Source: Robertkochia solimangrovi (GTDB lineage Bacteria > Bacteroidota > Bacteroidia > Flavobacteriales > Flavobacteriaceae). Taken from it: 64,000 bases of DNA. The DNA lies in contig NZ_QKWN01000008.1 of NCBI RefSeq assembly GCF_007279655.1, forward strand, positions 229,971-293,970, written 5' to 3'. The translations under genes and the position numbers were made by a program. This document shows, piece after piece, positions 29,301 through 36,912 of the stretch; the first letter of the stretch is position 1; every line of letters begins with the position of its first letter. The notes beneath the pieces are model-generated. The model did no database searches, had not been told where the DNA came from, and saw only the letters and a list, made by a program, of their open reading frames with translations.

Positions 29301-29448
29301 AAAAATTACACTGGATGCCGATGACCTTGGCAGTACTATCAAAGGAGATCCTAAAAAGCTTGAATTTACTATTGATGGAGTGGTGTATAAACCCTTCTAT
29401 GAAACCTACGGGCGACATTCAGTATATCTGGATGTAACTCTCGAATAG
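26389..29448 (+). CDS. GH127 beta-L-arabinofuranosidase with N-terminal LamG-like domain
   Basis: A 1019-residue secreted enzyme with signal peptide ending SSLSAQ (about 24). Domain order: a LamG/concanavalin-like domain (about 38-250), a linker, an Ig-like domain (about 312-358, VRVLWPAPADNATVLNPGTF), then the GH127 (alpha/alpha)6 barrel and C-terminal beta domains (about 370-1019). In the GH127 prototype HypBA1 the Zn site and nucleophile are a Glu-x-Cys pair and a Cys-Cys pair. Both are present: Glu748 and Cys750 in NETCATYN, Cys818 and Cys819 in FTCCNGT. It should release terminal beta-L-arabinofuranose, as found on extensin-type side chains. It lies apart from, but on the flank of, the GH43-rich susCD locus and ends in its own terminator. 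Confidence 0.9.
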   Translation: MRTGKLLIILTLFMYAFGNSSLSAQDGDQILDGIGETGLIARYVFDGDTKDWSRNNLHAVFTGGKAVFANDEKFGKVLVIPSEGKTFVKVPGESLINEESVSITGWVKLSAVESGQKILDLGKGSDAHFYLSPEGGGDKGGFQAVMITEGKKSFEINSEQQVKSDEWFHFTIVVDVPSKVFTTFINGEKIGKAEAMDIELSELFSGDGADNIIHFGNSIAGDGTPIAGNYHDFRIYRIPLNEKQVKRIYYKALRGGEGSVHVRERPADVLPQFPADNPQLYNEYLTGVADITVETEVGSLPRLPRLVPGTYKNGIKGPEVRVLWPAPADNATVLNPGTFVVTGTVSGTDLKPKATVIVKSGKAAKTPEENLEVFALDQVSLNVDQEGHNTKFIENRNKFIDTLATTNPDSFLYMFRNAFGQPQPEGAKPLGVWDSQETKLRGHATGHYLTAIAQAYASTGYDKALQAKFADKMDYMVNTLYDLSRLSGHPKDQGGVYVADPIAVPPGPGKDTYNSDLTESGIRTDYWNWGEGFISAYPPDQFIMLEKGATYGTDVSKIWAPYYTLHKILAGLMDIYEVSGNEKALEISKGMGDWVYARLSQVPTATLIEMWNRYIAGEFGGMNEAMARLYRITGEAKYLEVARLFDNIKVFFGDASHSHGLAKNVDLFRGLHANQHIPQIIGALEIYRDSDSPEYYHVADNFWYKAKNDYMYSIGGVAGARNPANAECFIGQPATLYENGFSEGGQNETCATYNMLKLTKNLFLFDQRPEYMDYYERGLYNHILASVAEDSPANTYHVPLRPGSVKHFGNPNMTGFTCCNGTALESSTKLQNSIYFKSNDDKALYVNLFIPSTLNWTEKNIVVEQETAFPKVDITNFTIHGKGKFDFKVRVPQWAKVGYTVKINGKEEKVNATPGSYVTLSRKWKDGDRIEIKMPFQFHLDPVMDQQNIASLFYGPILLVAQESEPRTDWRKITLDADDLGSTIKGDPKKLEFTIDGVVYKPFYETYGRHSVYLDVTLE

Positions 29449-29480
29449 ACTTAAATTTTAGACTACAGTTGATTAAATTT

Positions 29481-29527
29481 AAACCGGATCTCTCTGAATT
29501 GAGCAACAGAAAGATCCGGTTTTTTAC
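29481..29527 (+). terminator. Rho-independent terminator after GH127
   Basis: A perfect 11-bp stem AAACCGGATCT / AGATCCGGTTT (29481-29491, 29512-29522) with a 20-base loop and a run of T. Confidence 0.87.
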
Positions 29528-29549
29528 GTTTAGTCGTAAGCTTTCTTTA

Positions 29550-29581
29550 TTGATTTAAGTTAGTTAAAACGGCTATTTTTG
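29550..29581 (+). promoter_or_regulatory. Bacteroidetes-type promoter for the SMR exporter gene
   Basis: TTG at 29550-29552 and an exact -7 box TATTTTTG at 29574-29581, with 21 bases between them. This is within the range normal for TTG-N19/21-TAnnTTTG promoters. Confidence 0.5.
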
Positions 29582-29603
29582 CCGATATTTGATCTTGGAA
29601 AAC

Positions 29604-29638
29604 AAAGGGGAGCGTTAGCGTTCCTTTTTTTTATTTAA
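29604..29638 (+). promoter_or_regulatory. Terminator-like hairpin in the SMR leader (possible attenuator)
   Basis: AAAGGGG-A-GC (29604-29613) pairs with GC-G-TTCCTTT (29618-29627) around a four-base loop, with two G-U pairs and one mismatch. Eight or more T follow. It lies between the predicted promoter and the ATG at 29645, so it would be transcribed as leader. Confidence 0.5.
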
Positions 29639-29644
29639 AGAATT

Positions 29645-29971
29645 ATGAACTGGATTTTATTGGTCATCGCTGGCCTTTTCGAAGTGGTCTTTGCATTTTG
29701 TCTGGGGAAAGCAAAGGAAATTGATACTGAGGTCAAGTATCTTTGGTATGGTGGTTTTTTAGTTGCGCTGATCATCAGTATGGGACTCCTGATTAAGGCA
29801 ACTCAAAGTTTGCCGATCGGTACGGCCTATGCGGTTTGGACAGGTATTGGCGCAGTAGGTACTGTTTTGATCGGGATTCTGGTTTTTAAAGAACCGGCAA
29901 CCTTCTGGAGAATCTTCTTCATCACCACTTTGATCAGTTCGATTATCGGGCTTAAGGTTGTTTCACATTGA
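29645..29971 (+). CDS. sugE: SMR family exporter, Gdx/SugE subtype (guanidinium exporter-like)
   Basis: A 108-residue four-helix inner-membrane protein. Conserved Glu13 in TM1 (IAGLFEVVFA) is the proton/substrate site. The Gdx/SugE signature is strong: SLPIGTAYAVWTGIGAVGT, ending in IIGLKVVSH. Gdx members export guanidinium in exchange for protons as antiparallel dimers. I infer the same substrate class but cannot exclude quaternary ammonium compounds. It is monocistronic, between GH127 and the GH43 cluster, with no obvious functional link to them. No guanidine-II type ACGR tetraloop hairpins were found in its leader. Confidence 0.9.
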   Translation: MNWILLVIAGLFEVVFAFCLGKAKEIDTEVKYLWYGGFLVALIISMGLLIKATQSLPIGTAYAVWTGIGAVGTVLIGILVFKEPATFWRIFFITTLISSIIGLKVVSH

Positions 29972-29984
29972 TTTTTGGAGTTGA

Positions 29985-30015
29985 AAGCTTTTAGTGCGCA
30001 GCAGACGAAAAGCTT
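29985..30015. terminator. Palindromic stem between convergent SMR and GH43 genes
   Basis: AAGCTTTT (29985-29992) and AAAAGCTT (30008-30015) form an 8-bp stem with a 15-base loop between the two stop codons. It lacks a long T tract, so the call is weak. Confidence 0.4.
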
Positions 30016-30982
30016 ATTCTGCTCCGGAAATTTTCATCCAGATCACTTCTTCATTTTTCTTGAATAATTTTTTGCCTTTGAATTCAAGTCTGGTTAAGGC
30101 GGATTTTCTGGGGTGTACTTCTTTACTTGAAAGATGGGTATGAAACACATAGTAAAGTTGTCCGTCTGTGCCGATGATGAGGTCACCGTGTCCGCTCCCA
30201 TTTTCTCCAGTGTTTTTCAAAGAGATGATCGGGCTGTCTTTTGCTTTTTTCCAGGGTCCTGTGGGACTCTTACTGGTAGCATACCCTACGGCATAATCGG
30301 GGTTCCTGTAATCGTTAGCAGAATATAGCAGGTAATAGGTTCCGCTGTGTTTGAAAACAGTAGGCCCTTCTGCTACGGTCCATTCAACCTTTTGTGTGTC
30401 TTCCCAGTCTTTTTCTGAATAGATGCATTCTTTGAGTGTTTCAGGTTTTATAGCGGTAAGGTCTGAGGTCATTTCCGCGACAAAAATTCGGTTCCCGTCC
30501 TGAAGTCTTACGTGATATAGGTATGGTTTTCCCTCATCAAAGAAGATGAATGGGTCAATCTGTCGAACAGGAGCCTCCAGGTCTTTTCCATCATTTCTAA
30601 AGGGACCTAGCGGACTATCACTGGTTGCTATAGCAATGTGTTCATCGGCTGTATAGGCCATGTAGTATCGGTTGTTATGTTTAAAGATCTGTGGTGCCCA
30701 GAAACCTTTAGTGCCAAAGGCATCCCCTTTTATCAATGCATATCCTTCGGTAGCGCCTGCCGGTCCGGACCAATCTTTGAGGTTTTTTGAAGTGTATACA
30801 AGAAAGCCCTCACCCTTGATGCGGGGATCTCCTTTTGTACCATAGAGATAATAGGTGTCATTGTCTTTAAAAATGGTTGGATCTGCCAGGTAGATCTGAT
30901 CATTTTCCAAACCCTGACCAGATACTAAGTTACTGTTCAGGGTTAGTAATACTGCAAATAGTAAGAGGCTGAAATGTTTCAT
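30014..30982 (-). CDS. Glycoside hydrolase family 43 protein (secreted)
   Basis: A 322-residue five-bladed beta-propeller with a cleavable signal peptide (ending NLVSGQG). The GH43 catalytic triad is intact: base Asp34 in IYLADPTIF, pKa-tuning Asp in RQIDPFIFF, and general-acid Glu in VAEGPTVF. This is the last gene of the minus-strand locus, 24 bases after the preceding GH43. It is a close paralogue of the lipoprotein GH43 at 32079-33080 (shared FWAPQ, SPLGPF, NPDYAVGYATS and SGHGDL/TGHGDL segments). Likely alpha-L-arabinofuranosidase or beta-xylosidase; the exact linkage cannot be read. Confidence 0.9.
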   Translation of the reverse strand: MKHFSLLLFAVLLTLNSNLVSGQGLENDQIYLADPTIFKDNDTYYLYGTKGDPRIKGEGFLVYTSKNLKDWSGPAGATEGYALIKGDAFGTKGFWAPQIFKHNNRYYMAYTADEHIAIATSDSPLGPFRNDGKDLEAPVRQIDPFIFFDEGKPYLYHVRLQDGNRIFVAEMTSDLTAIKPETLKECIYSEKDWEDTQKVEWTVAEGPTVFKHSGTYYLLYSANDYRNPDYAVGYATSKSPTGPWKKAKDSPIISLKNTGENGSGHGDLIIGTDGQLYYVFHTHLSSKEVHPRKSALTRLEFKGKKLFKKNEEVIWMKISGAE

Positions 30983-31006
30983 GATTCTAATTGATTTGAT
31001 CGATGT

Positions 31007-32041
31007 TTATTTTTGAGATGGAATCTTTAACACGGTATCTTCAGAGACCGGGATGCCAAGATCAGGTGTGCCATCGGCATTCCATCCTATCTTTTGCATT
31101 CTTGGTGACCTTTTTCCACCACAACCGTCACCGGGGTTTGAATTCGCATGATAGAGTATCCAGTCTTCTGTCCCATCCGGAGATTTAAAGAATGAATTAT
31201 GTCCCGGCGCATATACCCCGTTTTCAACGGATCTTTTAAAGATCGGTTGCTCATGTTTTTTCCAGGAAGCAGGATCCAGCAAATCGGTACCTGTGAACTC
31301 AAGAAGTCCCAGAGAGTAATATTCTGTCCAGCATCCGTTGGCGGAATAAACGATGAAGATCTTTCCATTGTGTTCGAGATATTGTGGACCTTCATTTACG
31401 TTGACGTGTGGAGGATTGATTTCATCATCAAGGTCACCCTGCTTTTCCCAGATATGATAAGGTTGTGAAATAAGAACTCTGTTATTATCGATGGTCCATG
31501 GGTTCTTCATTTTGGCAATATAGATGTTCTGTTGACCGTTGGTATGTCCTTCCCATCCGGACCAGATCATGAAAAGTTCATTCCGGTATTCAAAAACATT
31601 TCCATCGATGGCCCAGCGATCGGGTTTTGCAGCTATCTTGCCTTTGAATTCCCAGGTTCCTTTAAACGGATCTTCTGAACGGTTTTCCAAAACGTACATT
31701 CTGTGGTTGTTGTTGTCTCCGTCATCAGCGGCAAAATAGACATACCATTTTCCATCGATGATGTGAAATTCCGGAGCCCAAATCTCTTTGGAATACATCG
31801 TATTTTCCGGGGGTGTCCAGATGGTCACATGTTCAGCATTAGAAATATCTGCAAGATTTTTGGTCTTCCAAAGCACCAGTCTGTTTTGAAGGGTATTAGT
31901 GTAATAGTAATATCCGTTGTAGTAAGTGCTATAGGGGTCTGCTCCCGAAGGAAGTATCGGATTTTTAAAGGTATCCGATTGTGCAAAAGCCATTGTGGTT
32001 AACAGGCAGAAAACCATGATTAAAGAAAATAAATCCTTCAT
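31007..32041 (-). CDS. Glycoside hydrolase family 43 protein (secreted)
   Basis: A 344-residue enzyme with signal peptide (TTMAFAQ). Triad: Asp35 in PSGADPYST, Asp in DRWAIDGNVF, and Glu in NVNEGPQYL. It differs clearly from the neighbouring GH43s: it has a HANSNPGDGCGGKRSPRMQ segment near the C-terminus, so it belongs to another GH43 subfamily, often annotated alpha-N-arabinofuranosidase. The gene sits between two paralogous GH43 genes, 36 bases after one and 24 before the other, all on one strand. Confidence 0.9.
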   Translation of the reverse strand: MKDLFSLIMVFCLLTTMAFAQSDTFKNPILPSGADPYSTYYNGYYYYTNTLQNRLVLWKTKNLADISNAEHVTIWTPPENTMYSKEIWAPEFHIIDGKWYVYFAADDGDNNNHRMYVLENRSEDPFKGTWEFKGKIAAKPDRWAIDGNVFEYRNELFMIWSGWEGHTNGQQNIYIAKMKNPWTIDNNRVLISQPYHIWEKQGDLDDEINPPHVNVNEGPQYLEHNGKIFIVYSANGCWTEYYSLGLLEFTGTDLLDPASWKKHEQPIFKRSVENGVYAPGHNSFFKSPDGTEDWILYHANSNPGDGCGGKRSPRMQKIGWNADGTPDLGIPVSEDTVLKIPSQK

Positions 32042-32078
32042 ATTGTATAAACTAGCTAAATTTTAAATCTCAATAGTA

Positions 32079-33080
32079 TTAATTAATAATCCTGTTCAAG
32101 GGTAGAAAGGATTCATCTTTTACCGTTATCCCGTCTGAATTTAATTCGATTTCCACGATTCCTGAAATTCTTGGAAATACCGAATTTTTGGAATAGTGAG
32201 TATGCAATACGTAATGCATGTTCATATCATTATCCCAGAACAGATCTCCATGTCCGGTACCGCTTTCACCGATCTTGTCACCATGAATGATCGGATCGTT
32301 CTCCGCCTTTGTCCAGGGTCCGTAAGGACTCATACTCGTGGCGTATCCTACAGCATAATCCGGATTTCTGAAATCATTGGCGGAATAGAGCAGGTAATAG
32401 GTGTTATCCCGTTTAAAAACCGTTGGACCCTCTGCAACCGGCCATTCTGAACCGGCAGTATTTTCCCAGGGTTCTTCTGCCGCCAGCACCTCGGTAAGTG
32501 TTTCTTCCTTGATAGATTGCAGATCTTCATTCAATTCAGCGACGAATATTTTATTTCCGTTCTCAAATCTTACGTGATAAAGATATTTTTTTCCATCATC
32601 GTCAAAAAATATAAACGGATCGATCTGACTGATGGTATTATCGATCGGAGTCCCACTATTAGTGAATGGCCCCAATGGGGAAGTGCTTGTTGCAAGGGCA
32701 ATCTTTTCGTTAGCGGTATAGGCCATATAAAAGACGTTATTATATCGAAATACCTGGGGAGCCCAGAAGCCATCAGTACCGAAAGCACTGGCTTCTCTTA
32801 AAGCAAAACCATCGGCATTTCCGGCAGGTCCATTCCATTCTGTCAGATCCTCCGAAGTAAACACAAGGAATCCTTTTCCGTACTTCTCCAGATTTCCCTG
32901 AGATGTACCATAGAGGTAATAAATGCCATTATAATTCAGCATTGTTGGGTCGGCGAGGTAAAGGTGTTCGCTCCCGGCCTCCTCAGGGAATTGTTCATCC
33001 TGATTGCCTGAACTATCACTTGCACAACTGATCACTAAAAATGCAAAAAATATAAAAATTGTTTGTTTCAAATCCTTCAT
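32079..33080 (-). CDS. Glycoside hydrolase family 43 lipoprotein
   Basis: A 333-residue lipoprotein with signal FLVISC and lipidated Cys19, followed by an acidic Ser/Gln/Glu tether. Acidic residues after the Cys fit surface export in Bacteroidetes. Triad: Asp44 in LYLADPTML, Asp in SQIDPFIFF, Glu in VAEGPTVF. It is a paralogue of the soluble GH43 at 30014-30982, so the locus has one anchored and one released version of the same enzyme type. Same operon, 17 bases after the preceding gene. Confidence 0.9.
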   Translation of the reverse strand: MKDLKQTIFIFFAFLVISCASDSSGNQDEQFPEEAGSEHLYLADPTMLNYNGIYYLYGTSQGNLEKYGKGFLVFTSEDLTEWNGPAGNADGFALREASAFGTDGFWAPQVFRYNNVFYMAYTANEKIALATSTSPLGPFTNSGTPIDNTISQIDPFIFFDDDGKKYLYHVRFENGNKIFVAELNEDLQSIKEETLTEVLAAEEPWENTAGSEWPVAEGPTVFKRDNTYYLLYSANDFRNPDYAVGYATSMSPYGPWTKAENDPIIHGDKIGESGTGHGDLFWDNDMNMHYVLHTHYSKNSVFPRISGIVEIELNSDGITVKDESFLPLNRIIN

Positions 33081-33097
33081 AGTTACGGATCGGTGGT

Positions 33098-34117
33098 TTA
33101 TCTGGAAATCCCGAATTTTTTAACGAGAGCATCATATTCCTCAGCGGAGATTGTGATCATGCACCCATGTCTAACCTGTTTAGGTAAACTGTATTTATCC
33201 CAGTCGCTGAAAAAGGTATAGCCAGAGGCCTGATACCAGGGACCGTTAAGATTATCCGCTATGGAAAGTCCGTAGGATACCCCCGGATATTGCTCATAAT
33301 ACATATACCAGATCTTTCCGTCAGGAGAGGGGATCAACGTTGGAGCCTCTCTGAAATTTGGACTGATCGGGTCTTCAGGAAGCGAATAAGGACCAGTTAA
33401 GGAACCTGATCTTGCGATTCGAATGGTTTTCCCGGTCGGCCAGTACAAGGTAGGATAGGTCTCATCTTTCAGGATCGCATAATAGCTATCCCCGACCTTT
33501 CGGATGATCACATCGATCGTCCCGAAATCCCAGTCAAAGAGACGTTTTGGTGGACCTTCAAATGATTTGAGATCTTTGGAGAAAACATAGAGTGTACGCT
33601 GACTTGCCCAGTATCTTTCCGGATCTTCCTTACTTCCCTCCTGATGTGGGGTATGCCAGGTCATCATGAATCTCGCGGAAGCTTCATCGTAGAATAATTT
33701 AGGAGCACCGATTCGTTGTAGTGCTTCGCTATATCCGGGAGTTGCTTTAAGATCAGGCGTATATACCGAATGTTTTTTCCAGCTGATAAGGTCTTCTGAG
33801 ACCCATATGTTGATATCAGGCGAAGCATCACTCGCATTTCCGGCGATATAATAGTTTCCGTCAGGCCCTTTTACGATATCCGGATGACCGTGATATGCTT
33901 CGAATACTCGCTCTCCGTCATTCAGATTTTGCCAGTGGAGTCCGTCCTTGCTTACGGAATAATACAGACTGCCATAATCTTCATGGGTCATATGGGCAAA
34001 TAGGTATGCCTCATTTTCAGGCTTTTCACCAGATGGCACTTGACCCGGAGGATCCGGTTGTTGTGCCATCATGGTTGAAAATCCAAGTGTAAAAAACAAA
34101 ATTTTTAATGCTTTCAT
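33098..34117 (-). CDS. GH43-like beta-propeller glycosidase (divergent subfamily)
   Basis: A 339-residue protein with signal peptide (FSTMMAQ). The start of the mature enzyme, YLFAHMTHEDYGSLYYSVS, and the carboxylates HPDIVKG, GTIDVIIRK and FREAPTLI match the layout of a divergent GH43 group with the Asp/Asp/Glu triad retained. No standard ADP motif is present. Substrate unknown; exo-acting arabinosidase or galactosidase activity would fit the locus. It starts 15 bases after the clan GH-A gene. Confidence 0.8.
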   Translation of the reverse strand: MKALKILFFTLGFSTMMAQQPDPPGQVPSGEKPENEAYLFAHMTHEDYGSLYYSVSKDGLHWQNLNDGERVFEAYHGHPDIVKGPDGNYYIAGNASDASPDINIWVSEDLISWKKHSVYTPDLKATPGYSEALQRIGAPKLFYDEASARFMMTWHTPHQEGSKEDPERYWASQRTLYVFSKDLKSFEGPPKRLFDWDFGTIDVIIRKVGDSYYAILKDETYPTLYWPTGKTIRIARSGSLTGPYSLPEDPISPNFREAPTLIPSPDGKIWYMYYEQYPGVSYGLSIADNLNGPWYQASGYTFFSDWDKYSLPKQVRHGCMITISAEEYDALVKKFGISR

Positions 34118-34132
34118 GTGTCTCTCACGTGA

Positions 34133-35308
34133 TTATTGTCCGTTCACTTCTGATGTGAGTTCACGGATCAGTTGTGTTTCTTTAGGATCATAAGGTTCTC
34201 CATTGGATCTGAACACTTCATGAAACCAAACTTCGGGCTCTGCCGTATAGGTTTTGGTCCAGCTGTCCCATGGATATTTCGTTTGTGATTTACCATCTAC
34301 AAATCCCCAGTTGATCATGCCTACGTTGTATTTTTTAGCAACAGGCAGAAATCCGGCAAAGGTACTTCCATTAGGTCGTGCCATATATTCGGTACAGATG
34401 ATCGGTTTTCCGTAGCGTTGAAGTTCTTTGATGTTCTTTTCAAAATCAGCAGGATCACTGTAATTGTGGAAGGTGATGATATCTGATTGTTCCAGTTGCA
34501 TGGTGTGCATAGGTTGCATGGTATTCGGATCACTCCAGTCACCTGTCCATACACCTGAGGTCAGGGGTTGACTTGGGTTAACGGATCTAGCCCATTCAAA
34601 GGTCTTTTTTAACAGCGGTAATACCAGTGCAGCTTTATTAGGAATTTCAACGGCTTCATAGGAAGGCCCGGTCATATTGTCGGGTTCATTCCACACGTCC
34701 CAGCCTAAAATTCTATCATCATTTGCAAATTGAGCGATGGTCTCTTTAACGTATTTTTCCAATCTGGGATATTGTGACTCATCTTTTAAAGCCTTCTGCC
34801 CCGGGCTTTGAACCCATCCTGAGTTATGAACATGTGGTTTAGGAGCTCTTTGCTTACCTGCCTCTGGAAAGGGATCCCAGCAGGAATCAAAAAGTACGAA
34901 AAGGATCTTTATTTGATGTTGGTCAGCTATCTTCAGAAACTGATCCATACGTTTATACATTCCTTCAGCATCATTCTTATGAACAAGATCATGAAGGTAT
35001 ACACGCATGGCGTTCATACCGATATTTTCTGCCCATCCGAGTTCCTGGTCTATTGTTTCCGGGTCGAAAGTATCTTCCTGCCACATCTCCAATTGATTGA
35101 TGGCAGTTCGCGGATTGAAGTTTGCACCGACAAACCAGGGCTGAGCTGCATACCATTCATTGGCTTTTTCTTTGCTCCAGATCTCTCTTGGTGTTGTGGT
35201 CTCAACGGTGGTTTCCTCTGCTATATCCTCTGTATTCTTTGCCGACTGTTTACATCCTGCAATGATGCAGAGCAGCAATAGAGGAATAAAAAAATTGATC
35301 TTTTTCAT
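34133..35308 (-). CDS. Clan GH-A (GH5-like) glycoside hydrolase lipoprotein
   Basis: A 391-residue lipoprotein (signal ending CIIAGC, lipidated Cys19) with a (beta/alpha)8 barrel. The strand-4 acid/base is the Glu of GWDVWNEPDN and the strand-7 nucleophile is the Glu of PIICTEYMARP, the two-Glu layout of clan GH-A. N-terminal WFVGANFNPRTAINQLEMW and MNAMRVYLHDL are typical of a Bacteroidetes group loosely annotated as 1,4-beta-xylanase or cellulase-like. The CAZy family is not certain. It is the only enzyme in this run that could act inside a chain. It is separated from susD by a strong hairpin. Confidence 0.82.
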   Translation of the reverse strand: MKKINFFIPLLLLCIIAGCKQSAKNTEDIAEETTVETTTPREIWSKEKANEWYAAQPWFVGANFNPRTAINQLEMWQEDTFDPETIDQELGWAENIGMNAMRVYLHDLVHKNDAEGMYKRMDQFLKIADQHQIKILFVLFDSCWDPFPEAGKQRAPKPHVHNSGWVQSPGQKALKDESQYPRLEKYVKETIAQFANDDRILGWDVWNEPDNMTGPSYEAVEIPNKAALVLPLLKKTFEWARSVNPSQPLTSGVWTGDWSDPNTMQPMHTMQLEQSDIITFHNYSDPADFEKNIKELQRYGKPIICTEYMARPNGSTFAGFLPVAKKYNVGMINWGFVDGKSQTKYPWDSWTKTYTAEPEVWFHEVFRSNGEPYDPKETQLIRELTSEVNGQ

Positions 35309-35318
35309 ATGTTGTTTT

Positions 35319-35360
35319 TAAAAAATTCCCTGATGTGCAGAAGTACGACACATCAGGGAA
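35319..35360 (-). terminator. Intra-operon terminator/attenuator between susD and the glycosidase genes
   Basis: On the minus-strand transcript TTCCCTGATGTG pairs perfectly with CACATCAGGGAA (12 bp, 35349-35360 with 35326-35337, loop 11), followed by TTTTTT. It lies 6 bases beyond the susD stop and before the next gene start at 35308. Confidence 0.85.
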
Positions 35361-35366
35361 CAGTTA

Positions 35367-36899
35367 TTAATATTGCGGGTTTTGTTCCAGATTTGGATTG
35401 TTTTCAACTTCAACCTGAGGTATTGGTAAGCGAATATTCTTGCCAACTTCAAAGTTTTTGAAATCGGGATCTCTTTGTGCGATCTCATCCACTGAAGATT
35501 GTGAATCTAGATCTCCCCATCTTTTCAGGTCTTCCCATCGAACACTTTCTCCGGCAAGTTCCAGAACGCGTTCCGTTTTCAATCTATCCAGGAAGAGATC
35601 ATGATCGGTTCCGATCTCCGGATATGCGGTAGCAAGCGGAGCCATATTAGAACGGGCACGTACCATATCCACATACTGATAGGCATCAGCCGTCAAACCG
35701 AGTTCATTCAATACTTCCGCATAACGCAGCAGGATATCCGAATAACGGATCATACGCCAGTTTACTTCCGAATAATAGTCTTCGTTATTTCTCTTATAAT
35801 CTCTGGCCCCTTTTCTGAACCAGGCTTCATCTTGTCCCCATTCCCAGCTTCTTCCGTAAATCAAATCTCCAAAATCGGCAGTAAGTTCAGGATAGAATAG
35901 GGTATGTTGCAATCTTGGATCCAACTGACCATCGGTCGTTGTTTCCTGCTTGAAGGCATCTACCAACCAGAATCTTGCTTGTCCGTCAGACCATCCGATA
36001 CCTCTTGGAGCAAAGAACTGAGCTCTTGTACTGGAAACCGATGCGTTAGGATCTTCCCCGGTACCTCCACGACGCTGATCTCCAAATTGGATCTCAAAAA
36101 CCGATTCAGAATTGTTTTCATTGAGGTCGGTAAAATTATCTTTATAATTATCGACTAAGCTATATTGAGCACCTTCTCCGATCACGAGGAAGTCTAATGC
36201 GGTTTTCGCTTCGTCCCATTTGTGCTGTTGCATATAAACCTTGGCGAGCATGGCTTTAGCGGCTCCTTTGGTAGGTCTCCCGGTATTTTCGGCATTCCAT
36301 GTCAAAGGCAGGTCATTAAAGGCTTCATTAAGGTCGGTTACCACTTGAGCAAAAACTTCTTCCTTGGATACCTGCATAGGAAGGTCATCCGGTTTTGAAG
36401 GTTCGAGAACCATCGGGATATTTTCCCAAAGCAGACCTGCGTAATAGTAGTGCAATGCACGGAGGAATTTGGCTTCTGCCAGGATCTGAGCTTTTCTCGC
36501 ATTATCGGTAAACTCTATTTCCGGTACATAAGCAAGTACCTGATTCGCACGGAAAATAGCTTTATAGGAATCTCTCCAGGTTACTGCATTACCTTCCCAG
36601 AAATTATAGTTGATATAATTGAAACGGGTCCAGTCTGCAAGTTCTACCCACGGACTTTGGCTAAAACCTTCATCTGAGGTCAGATCGAGACGGAAGTAGA
36701 TCCATCTTGGCCACAGACCGTCCTTGTAAAACATGGCATAGATGGAATTAACTCCCAGTTCCGCATCATTGGGGGTCACCCAGAACTGATCTGTCGTCAG
36801 AGCGTTCGGGTTATCGAGCTCCAGCTCTTCCTTGCTACATCCGGTAAGGGAAAGCAAGGAGCTTATCATTACTGTTATTATTATTAATTTTTTCATCAT
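35367..36899 (-). CDS. susD: SusD/RagB family nutrient-binding outer-membrane lipoprotein
   Basis: A 510-residue surface lipoprotein (signal SLLSLTGC, lipidated Cys21) forming the lid of a SusCD transporter. Typical features: LDNPNALTTDQFW near the N-terminus, an N-terminal TPR-like helical part with AEAKFLRALHYYYAGLLW, the RPTKGAAKAMLAKVYM segment, and the C-terminal RYSDILLRYAEVLNE, FLDRLKTERVLELAGE and WEDLKRWGD motifs. It starts 13 bases after susC. The glycan bound is inferred from the neighbouring enzymes as arabinose-rich. Met2 is an alternative start. Confidence 0.96.
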   Translation of the reverse strand: MMKKLIIITVMISSLLSLTGCSKEELELDNPNALTTDQFWVTPNDAELGVNSIYAMFYKDGLWPRWIYFRLDLTSDEGFSQSPWVELADWTRFNYINYNFWEGNAVTWRDSYKAIFRANQVLAYVPEIEFTDNARKAQILAEAKFLRALHYYYAGLLWENIPMVLEPSKPDDLPMQVSKEEVFAQVVTDLNEAFNDLPLTWNAENTGRPTKGAAKAMLAKVYMQQHKWDEAKTALDFLVIGEGAQYSLVDNYKDNFTDLNENNSESVFEIQFGDQRRGGTGEDPNASVSSTRAQFFAPRGIGWSDGQARFWLVDAFKQETTTDGQLDPRLQHTLFYPELTADFGDLIYGRSWEWGQDEAWFRKGARDYKRNNEDYYSEVNWRMIRYSDILLRYAEVLNELGLTADAYQYVDMVRARSNMAPLATAYPEIGTDHDLFLDRLKTERVLELAGESVRWEDLKRWGDLDSQSSVDEIAQRDPDFKNFEVGKNIRLPIPQVEVENNPNLEQNPQY

Positions 36900-36912
36900 G
36901 AATAAGTTTTAT

